Shown: positions 1 to 5,853 of the stretch, one piece after another
Position numbering within the stretch: position 1 is the stretch's first letter
Layout: each line of letters starts with the position of its first letter
Assembly (NCBI GenBank): GCA_946480845.1
Contig: CAMLLJ010000108.1
Span: 1-9,354 of the forward strand
DNA from: an uncultured Gemmatimonadota bacterium
GTDB taxonomy: Bacteria > Gemmatimonadota > Gemmatimonadetes > Gemmatimonadales > GWC2-71-9
Direction of reading: 5' to 3'
DNA: 9,354 bases
Notes under the pieces: model-generated
What the model was told of the DNA's origin: nothing
The model's input: only the letters and a program-made list of their open reading frames with translations
Databases searched by the model: none
Position numbers and translations under genes: made by a program

Positions 1-1083
1 CGCGCCATCGCGGAGCACCTCGAGCTGGAGTCCCGGGTCGGCGGCTACGAGGCCGAAGGGCTGCGGGCGGACGCCATCGCCGAGTCCTACCGGCACCTGG
101 CCGCGCTGGTCGGGGCCGGGCCGGCCAACATCGCCGTCACCTCGAGCGCCACCGACGCGTTCACCCGGGCGCTCAGCGCCTTCGATTTCGCGCCCGGCGA
201 CCGCATCGTCACCACCCGCTGCGACTACGTCTCCAACCAGATCCAGTTCCTGGCCCTGCAGCGCCGCCGCGGGGTGTTGGTCGAGCACGCGCCGGACCTG
301 CCCGAAGGCGGCGTCGATCCCGACGGCCTGCGCGCGCTCGTCCGCCGGGGGCCGACCCGGCTCGTGTCGGCGACCTGGGTGCCCACCAACTCCGGCCTGG
401 TGCAGGACGTCGAGGCGGTGGGGCAGGTATGCCGAGACGAGGGTGTGCCCTATCTGGTGGACGGCTGCCAGGCGGTCGGCCAGCTCCCCGTGGACATCGC
501 CAGGATCGGCTGCGACTACTTCTCCGCCACCGCGCGCAAGTTCCTCCGTGGTCCGCGCGGCATCGGGTTCCTCGTCGTGTCCGATGCCGCCCTCGCCCGC
601 GGCGACTATCCGCTGTATGTGGACATGCGGGGTGCGCGCTGGACCGACCCGGGCCGGTTCGAGCTCGTGCCCGGCGCCGACCGGTTCGAGGACTGGGAGT
701 TTCCACAGGCGCTGGTGCTGGGGCAGGGTGAGGCGGCCCGCTACGCGCTCGCGGTCGGCGTTGAACGGGCATCGACGCGAGCCCTGGAGCTGGCCGGGGC
801 ACTGCGCCAGCGGCTCGCCGGTGTGCCCGGCGTGCGCGTGCTCGACCGGGGCGCCCGGACCTGCGCCATCGTCACCGCGGCGATCGAGGGCCGGCACGCG
901 CAGTCGGTGGTCGAAGCGCTGTACGCGCATGGCATCAACACCACGGCCACCCTGCGCGAGTACGCCGTGTACGACATGGACGAGAAGGCGGCCGGCTCGG
1001 CGCTCCGGATTTCGCCGCATTACTACAACACGGAAAGCGAGCTCGACCGTTTCACGGACGCGCTCGGGGGCCTGCTCGCGTGA
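1..1083 (+). CDS. Class V aminotransferase-fold PLP-dependent enzyme, 5'-truncated (EgtE/epimerase-like)
   Basis: The frame is open from base 1, so the N-terminus lies outside the window; 360 residues plus a TGA stop remain. It is a fold-type I PLP enzyme of the class V aminotransferase family. Visible signatures, numbered in the partial protein, are a phosphate-binding stretch TSSATDA (47-53), the pyridine-nitrogen aspartate and cofactor glutamine in DGCQ (D154, Q157), and the Schiff-base lysine K180 in SATARKFLRGPRGIGFL. An R-F-E-D-W-E-F motif (R228 to F234) precedes an alanine-rich helix and the small C-terminal domain. Arg rather than His before the lysine, together with RGPRG, resembles the hercynylcysteine sulfoxide lyase (EgtE) / isopenicillin N epimerase-like branch more than IscS/SufS cysteine desulfurases. 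Substrate is unknown, and no ergothioneine genes are in view. The stop overlaps the GTG start of the antiporter gene, so the two are co-transcribed. Family assignment is firm; the reaction is not. Confidence 0.9.
   Translation, partial: RAIAEHLELESRVGGYEAEGLRADAIAESYRHLAALVGAGPANIAVTSSATDAFTRALSAFDFAPGDRIVTTRCDYVSNQIQFLALQRRRGVLVEHAPDLPEGGVDPDGLRALVRRGPTRLVSATWVPTNSGLVQDVEAVGQVCRDEGVPYLVDGCQAVGQLPVDIARIGCDYFSATARKFLRGPRGIGFLVVSDAALARGDYPLYVDMRGARWTDPGRFELVPGADRFEDWEFPQALVLGQGEAARYALAVGVERASTRALELAGALRQRLAGVPGVRVLDRGARTCAIVTAAIEGRHAQSVVEALYAHGINTTATLREYAVYDMDEKAAGSALRISPHYYNTESELDRFTDALGGLLA
1066..1070 (+). promoter_or_regulatory. Possible ribosome binding site for the antiporter gene
   Basis: A run of five G bases lies inside the end of the aminotransferase gene, 9 nt upstream of the GTG codon at 1080. 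It is a weak Shine-Dalgarno-like match, but it suits a GTG start that overlaps the preceding stop. Re-initiation by ribosomes finishing the upstream gene may matter more than this site. Confidence 0.35.
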
Positions 1084-2402
1084 GCCCCCTCGGCTGGGTC
1101 GCGCTGGCGGGCGCGCTCCTGCTGCTGATGGCACTCTCCTCCGCATTCCTCCGGCGCCTGCCGATCTCCACCTCGGCCATCTATCTCGCCTTCGGCCTGG
1201 CCATCGGCCCCTTCGGGTTCGATCTCCTCAGGATCGACATGCGCGAGGACTACGGATGGCTCGAGCAGCTCACCGAGGTCGCGGTCGTCATCTCGCTCTT
1301 CGTGGGCGGTCTCAAGCTGCGGCTCCCGCTCCGCGACGTCGCGTGGCGCGCGGCGTTCCGGCTTGCCGGGCCGGTCATGCTCGCCTGCATCGCCGCGGTG
1401 GCGGTCTTCGCCCACTACGTCCTCGGCCTCGACGCGGCCCTCTCCCTCGTCCTTGGCGCTGTGCTCGCGCCGACCGACCCCGTCCTCGCCGGTGCGGTCT
1501 CGGTCAGCGATGCGGCCGACCACGACCGGCTCCGGTACGGGCTGTCGGGCGAAGCGGGCCTCAACGACGGCATGGCGTTTCCATTCGTGATCCTCGCCCT
1601 GCTCTGGGGCCGGCACGGTGGCCCCGGCGGCTGGCTCGTGCCCTGGGCCATGCATGAGCTGGTCTGGGGGATCGCGGCCGGCCTGGCGATCGGCTACCTG
1701 GTCGGCCACCTCGTCGGCCGCGCCGCGATCGTGCTCCGGACCCTCCACCGCGAGACCGCCGCGGCCGGCGACTTCCTCGCACTCGCGGTGATCGCCCTCT
1801 CCTATGCCTTGGCCGGGGCGGTCGGTGCGCTCGGCTTCCTTGCGGTGTTCGCCGCCGGCGTGGGACTCCGCCGGGCCGAGCTCCGCGTGGCCAGCGACAG
1901 CCCGCCGGCAGAGCGGCTGGTGACGGAGACGCCCGGCGAGCCGGACCTCGAGCAGCCGGCCATGGCGGCCGGCGTGGTGGTGGCGGAGACGCTCTCGTTC
2001 GGGGGGACGGCGGAGCGGCTGCTGGAGGTGCTGCTGGTGGTCATCATCGGCACCTCACTGCCGATCCACTGGGACCTGCGCGCGGTGCCGCTGGCGCTGG
2101 TGCTCCTCTTCGTGATCCGGCCGCTTGCCACGATGCTCCTGCTGCGCGGCACGGCGACCACGCCCGCGCAGCGCCGGCTGATGGGCTGGTTCGGGATCCG
2201 CGGCATCGGCAGCGTCTACTACCTGAGCCATGTCCTGGGGCAGGGCGTCACCGGCCCCGACGCCACCGATGCGGCCTCGTTCACGATCACGGTGCTCGCC
2301 ATCAGCGTCGTGCTGCACGGCATCACGGCGCAGCCGCTGCTGGACCGCTACGAGGGATCCCTCGCGCCGCGGCACCCCGTTCAGCGCGCCAGCGACTCGT
2401 AG
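1080..2402 (+). CDS. NhaP-type (CPA1) Na+(K+)/H+ antiporter
   Basis: This 440-residue integral membrane protein should exchange protons for Na+ or K+ across the cytoplasmic membrane. It is rich in hydrophobic helices, with roughly twelve predicted by eye. Family signatures are APTDPVLA (T132-D133-P134) in the discontinuous-helix region, SGEAGLNDG with the CPA1 Asn-Asp pair N162-D163 in the ion-binding helix, and GWFGIRGIGSVYYL (R374) in a late helix. Together these identify the cation:proton antiporter 1 family. A hydrophilic acidic stretch of about 40 residues (265-305) separates the N- and C-terminal helix bundles. The C-terminus is short, with no RCK/TrkA regulatory domain. The GTG start at 1080 overlaps the upstream TGA (GTGA), places the first helix at residues 5-24, and is preferred over the ATG at 1131, which falls inside that helix. 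The 3' end overlaps the convergent DUF4175-like gene by 22 bp. The transported ion cannot be told from sequence. Confidence 0.93.
   Translation: MSPLGWVALAGALLLLMALSSAFLRRLPISTSAIYLAFGLAIGPFGFDLLRIDMREDYGWLEQLTEVAVVISLFVGGLKLRLPLRDVAWRAAFRLAGPVMLACIAAVAVFAHYVLGLDAALSLVLGAVLAPTDPVLAGAVSVSDAADHDRLRYGLSGEAGLNDGMAFPFVILALLWGRHGGPGGWLVPWAMHELVWGIAAGLAIGYLVGHLVGRAAIVLRTLHRETAAAGDFLALAVIALSYALAGAVGALGFLAVFAAGVGLRRAELRVASDSPPAERLVTETPGEPDLEQPAMAAGVVVAETLSFGGTAERLLEVLLVVIIGTSLPIHWDLRAVPLALVLLFVIRPLATMLLLRGTATTPAQRRLMGWFGIRGIGSVYYLSHVLGQGVTGPDATDAASFTITVLAISVVLHGITAQPLLDRYEGSLAPRHPVQRASDS
2381..2402. other. Tail-to-tail overlap of convergent genes
   Basis: The antiporter TAG on the + strand ends at 2402, and the TGA of the - strand DUF4175-like gene occupies 2381-2383, so the last seven codons of each gene lie opposite the other. 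No space exists for a conventional intergenic terminator, and I see no clear GC-hairpin plus T-tract nearby on either strand. The two operons must terminate inside each other's coding sequence or use Rho. Confidence 0.85.
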
Positions 2403-5400
2403 TACTTCTCGACCAGCTCGCGGTACTCCGGCGGCACCTCATCCTGGCGGCCGAGCCGGGGGCGGTCCTCATCGGGGCCGCGCAGCTCCCGCCTGAGTCC
2501 GAACTCGAAATCCTTGAGCCCTTCCGCCACTTCATCGCGGAGCCGGCCGATCGCGGCGGCGTCGTCGCCGAACGCGGCGCTGCGCTCGAGGTCGCGCATG
2601 CCGGTGATGATGCGATCGAGGTCGCTGACGTCGAGGCCCTGCCGCGCCAGGTCGCGGCGCAGCTGCTCGGCATCGACGCGCCGCTGGCGCAGCTCGCGGG
2701 CGTACTGGCGCGCCGAGCCTTCCCGGCCGCCGGCCATGCCGTTGGGGCTCGCCTGTCCGCCGTCGGTCCCGGCCGGCTGGCCGTTCTCGCCCTGCGCCTG
2801 CTGGCCCGGCTCTTCATTCCCGCCCTGCTGGCCCTGCTGGCCCTGCTGGCCCGGCTGGCCCTGCTGAGCTCGCTGGCCCTGCTGACCCTCCTCACCCTGC
2901 TGCCGTCCCTGCGCCGCCCGCATCCGTTCCGCCAGCGATTCGACTCCCCGTGACAGCGCGCGCGCCCGCTCGACCGCTCGCTCCGCGCTCCGCCCCTCCG
3001 GCTCGCCGATCGAGCCGGCCGCCGCGCTGACCGAGTCGCTCAGCTCGGCGAGGTTGTCGGTGATCCCTTCCTCGAACTGCCGCGCCCCCTCCGAGGGATT
3101 GCCGAGGAGCCGGCGAGAGTAGTCGATCTTCTCGCGCACCCGGCGGTCGCGCAGCTCGGTCACCGCGCGCTGCAGCCGGCGAGACGCATCGGGATGGTCG
3201 CGCCGAGCATCACGTGCTGCCCGGTCGAGCTGCTCCTCGAGCTGGCCGACCTCGTTGGCCATCCGCTCCTTCTCCCGCGCGATGCGCTGGCGGCCGGCCG
3301 CGTCGTCCTCGCCGAGCCGCGCGGTCTCCGCGGCCAGGCGCCGCTGCTGCTCGGCCAGCCGCTCGGCCCGCTCGGCAGCCGCTGCCGCCTCGCGATCGAG
3401 GCGCGACGAGTTGCCGCGCTCCAGCGTCCGCCGCGCCTCCTCCAGGGACTCGAGCGCGCTGCTGCCCTGCGCGGCGCCGCCTTCGCTCGCCCGCGCCGCC
3501 GAGCGGCGCATCGCATCGGCCGCTTCCTGCAGCCTGCGCGCCGACTCCCGGAGCTCGGGCGATGGCTGTTCCCGGGCCAGGCGCTGCAGCTGGCGCGCCA
3601 GCGAGTCGGCCTCGGCCGCGAGCCGCCGCTGGCTCCCGCCGCCTCCGCTCCCGCCGCCCGGCTGCTGCAGCCGCTCGGCCTCGCGGCGGAGCCGCTCGTT
3701 CTCCTGCTGCTGCCGGCTGGCGAGCTGCTTGAGGCGCTCGAGCACCTCGTCGGCCTCGGCGCGCGCCTGTTCCTCGCGGCCCCGCTGCACCGTCTCGTAC
3801 TGGTTCTGCTGACGGTCGTTCTCCAGCTCGAACAGGTCGGCCAGCTCCTCGACGTCGCTCTGGTTGCCTCCGCCGCCGCCCCCCTGGGGATTGCCGCGCG
3901 CGATCTGCACTTCACGGAAGGCCGCCTCGGCGCGCAGCAGGTGCTGCAGCGCCTTCTGCTCCGGCGGCAGCGCCTGCTGCGGCTCTCGGCGGTTGAGCTG
4001 TTCCTCGGCGGCGCGCATCGCGTCGGCCGCCTTCGGCAGCTCGGCCGCGATCTGGGCGAGCACCGAGTCGGAGCTCGCGACGCCACGCTCGCGCATCCGC
4101 TGCGCGAGCGTCTCCACCCGGTCGCGGAGCCGGCCCTGCGCCAGCGTGATCGTGGCCAGGTTCTCGCGGTGCTCGGCGGCCGGCGTCTGGGCGCGGTCGC
4201 GCGCGGACTTGTAGGTGGCCGAGACGATCTCGCGCTGCTGCTCCGAGAGGCCCTCCGGGCTGTCCTCGCCCTGGCCCGGCATGCCCTGCTGCTCCGCCTC
4301 GCGGTACTCACGGTCGAAGGGGCGGACCTGCAGGAAGTAGATGTCGGTGGCGGCGCGGTTGGGGCCGCCGTAGGGGTTCCCGTCCGAGGCCCGCGCGAAA
4401 TAGCTCACGATATCGCCCGGCTCGAGCGAGTACTCCTCGAGGAAGAGCGTGTGGCCCGCGGAGATCTCCTGGCGCGCGCGGCCACCGTGCAGCGCCACGG
4501 CCTGCTCCGGGCCGCCGTTGACCGAGTACACCAGCTCCAGTCGCGCCACGCCGTAGTCGTCCTCGGCGCGGGCCTCGATGAAGACCTCCTCGAGCGAGGT
4601 GACGCGGGTGTCCCGCCCCGGACGGAGGATCTCGACGCTGGGTGCCCGGTCCGGAAGCATCTCGATGGCGTACTCGAGCGACGCGGGCACCATGCTCCCG
4701 TCACCGGCGTCCATCTCGATGCGGTAGAACCCGTCGCGCTCGACGGTGAACTGGCCGTGCAGCATCCCGGTACTGTCCACCTCGAGGCGGACGGGGTCCT
4801 GTCCTTCGATGACGACCCGGCCGCCCGCGGCGCGCATGGTCGGCGTCACGATGAGGTGCACGCTGGTGCCGCGCAGCGCGGCCACGTCGCCGCCGTTCTC
4901 GATGGTCTGGGCGGGGAGGCCCGTGTAGCGCGGGAACCGGTACTCCAGGTCGAGCTTGCGGGTGTAGGGGAGGTCCCGGACGTCGAGATGGTACGTCGGC
5001 GACCGGACGCCGGCCGCCTCGACGTAATAGTCGGTCGGGCGCTCCAGGTCGAACAGGTGCGCCATGTACGCGCTGTCGGCGGGGGCGATGCCCATCGGCA
5101 GCTCCTCCCACGCCGCCGTGTCGGCCGAGCGGACCATGATCCGCACCACCTCGGCCTCGAAGTTCCGGAGCCGCGCCAGGATCTGCTGGTCGCCGCCTCG
5201 GGCGACCACCGCGTTGCCGGGCTCCACCGCGATGGCATAGGGCGCCGCTGCCGATGCGCTGCTCCACGGATTGAAGAGCACGCCGAGCGTATGGCGGACG
5301 AAGGCGGGGCCGGCGAGGGCCACGGCGAGCGCCAGCGCCGCTACCCCGGCGAGTGCGAGCGGCAGCCGGCGGAGCGGCCGCTGCTCGATCCGCCGGCCGT

Positions 5401-5830
5401 CATCCACGGCACGCGCCCGCTCGACGGCGGCCTCGATCAGGCGCCGCACCAGCGCCGGCGAGCTGCCCGCCGCCTCCCCGCCGCCGTGCTGCACCGCGCT
5501 CACGATGCTGGCGCCCAGCGAGGGCTCGTGCTCCTCGATATAGAGCGCCACCTGCTCATCGCCGGGCCGCCGGGCCAGCGGCGCCACCAGGACGCGGAAT
5601 GCGAGGGCGGCCAGCACGGCGTAGAACCCGATTCGCACGCCGATCACCGCGGCCGGCACGAAGCGGAACTGCTCGAGGAGGAACGCCGACACGAGCAGGA
5701 GCGCGAACGCGCCGCCGAGCAGGATGAGCAGGCCGCGCAGGAGCACGCGGAGCCGGTAGCGCGTGCGCACCAGGCGGATGACGCGGTGCAGGCGGTCGCG
5801 TGCGGCCGAATCCATCGAATCGTGGCTCAT
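2381..5830 (-). CDS. DUF4175/TIGR02302-like membrane-anchored coiled-coil protein with Gly/Gln-rich tract
   Basis: The product has 1149 residues and unknown function. Order of parts: basic N-terminus (1-30); membrane helices at about 29-52, 58-85 and 155-178; a hydrophilic loop 86-154 with DEQVALYIEEHEPSLGASI; a beta-rich, Ig-like region (about 195-505) containing LPYTRKLDLEYRFPRYTGLP and AEDDYGVARLELVYSVNGG; long Ala/Glu/Arg/Gln-rich helices (525-970) broken by Gly-rich linkers near 650 and 725-733; a Gly-Gln-Gln tract (975-1035); and a helical tail ending VPPEYRELVEKYYESLAR. Three N-terminal helices followed by a long low-complexity Gln/Gly-rich outside region is the layout described for TIGR02302/DUF4175 proteins. 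The protein has no cysteine. By charge, loop 86-154 is cytoplasmic and everything after 178 is extracytoplasmic. ATG 5830 is chosen because GGAGGG precedes it by 7 nt; ATG 5851 is in frame but has no such site. It is the last gene of the moxR operon and probably the structural partner or client of the chaperone genes (inference). Confidence 0.88.
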   Translation of the reverse strand: MSHDSMDSAARDRLHRVIRLVRTRYRLRVLLRGLLILLGGAFALLLVSAFLLEQFRFVPAAVIGVRIGFYAVLAALAFRVLVAPLARRPGDEQVALYIEEHEPSLGASIVSAVQHGGGEAAGSSPALVRRLIEAAVERARAVDDGRRIEQRPLRRLPLALAGVAALALAVALAGPAFVRHTLGVLFNPWSSASAAAPYAIAVEPGNAVVARGGDQQILARLRNFEAEVVRIMVRSADTAAWEELPMGIAPADSAYMAHLFDLERPTDYYVEAAGVRSPTYHLDVRDLPYTRKLDLEYRFPRYTGLPAQTIENGGDVAALRGTSVHLIVTPTMRAAGGRVVIEGQDPVRLEVDSTGMLHGQFTVERDGFYRIEMDAGDGSMVPASLEYAIEMLPDRAPSVEILRPGRDTRVTSLEEVFIEARAEDDYGVARLELVYSVNGGPEQAVALHGGRARQEISAGHTLFLEEYSLEPGDIVSYFARASDGNPYGGPNRAATDIYFLQVRPFDREYREAEQQGMPGQGEDSPEGLSEQQREIVSATYKSARDRAQTPAAEHRENLATITLAQGRLRDRVETLAQRMRERGVASSDSVLAQIAAELPKAADAMRAAEEQLNRREPQQALPPEQKALQHLLRAEAAFREVQIARGNPQGGGGGGNQSDVEELADLFELENDRQQNQYETVQRGREEQARAEADEVLERLKQLASRQQQENERLRREAERLQQPGGGSGGGGSQRRLAAEADSLARQLQRLAREQPSPELRESARRLQEAADAMRRSAARASEGGAAQGSSALESLEEARRTLERGNSSRLDREAAAAAERAERLAEQQRRLAAETARLGEDDAAGRQRIAREKERMANEVGQLEEQLDRAARDARRDHPDASRRLQRAVTELRDRRVREKIDYSRRLLGNPSEGARQFEEGITDNLAELSDSVSAAAGSIGEPEGRSAERAVERARALSRGVESLAERMRAAQGRQQGEEGQQGQRAQQGQPGQQGQQGQQGGNEEPGQQAQGENGQPAGTDGGQASPNGMAGGREGSARQYARELRQRRVDAEQLRRDLARQGLDVSDLDRIITGMRDLERSAAFGDDAAAIGRLRDEVAEGLKDFEFGLRRELRGPDEDRPRLGRQDEVPPEYRELVEKYYESLAR
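2822..2905 (-). repeat. Imperfect 9-bp tandem repeat encoding Gly-Gln-Gln units
   Basis: On the coding strand the unit is about GGC CAG CAG, repeated in frame with variants (GGT GAG GAG, CAG CGA GCT, GGC CAG CCG). It covers residues 976-1003 of the DUF4175-like protein. The three most similar copies are adjacent at the 3' end of the tract. It gives a flexible, hydrophilic linker just before the conserved C-terminal helical tail. Because the unit is a multiple of three, replication slippage would change linker length without breaking the frame. Confidence 0.85.
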
Positions 5831-5837
5831 GGTCCTG

Positions 5838-5843
5838 CCCTCC
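5838..5843 (-). promoter_or_regulatory. Ribosome binding site deciding the DUF4175-like gene start
   Basis: GGAGGG on the - strand sits 7 nt before the ATG at 5830. It lies in the 23-nt gap after the BatA-like stop codon (5854-5856). It is the best Shine-Dalgarno sequence seen at any gene start in the window. It falls downstream of the alternative in-frame ATG at 5851, so it supports initiation at 5830. Confidence 0.7.
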
Positions 5844-5853
5844 ACATCCATGG

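Noticed and set aside
1023..1748. A 241-codon open frame on the - strand opposite the antiporter
   Set aside because: In-register antisense shadow. Its product is a charged, Arg/Glu/Asp-rich sequence without a domain, mirroring hydrophobic sense codons.
2801..2912. CCCTGCTGG repeat on the + strand as a CRISPR array, regulatory repeat or leucine-rich membrane gene
   Set aside because: The unit is 9 bp, in frame with the - strand protein and has no spacers. The Leu-rich + strand reading is only the complement of Gln codons.
3640..3665. Gly-rich linker codons near 3640-3660 and 3868-3885 as possible hairpins or frameshift sites
   Set aside because: They are in-frame Gly/Ser linkers between helical segments of the DUF4175-like protein. 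The reading frame continues with sensible sequence on both sides.
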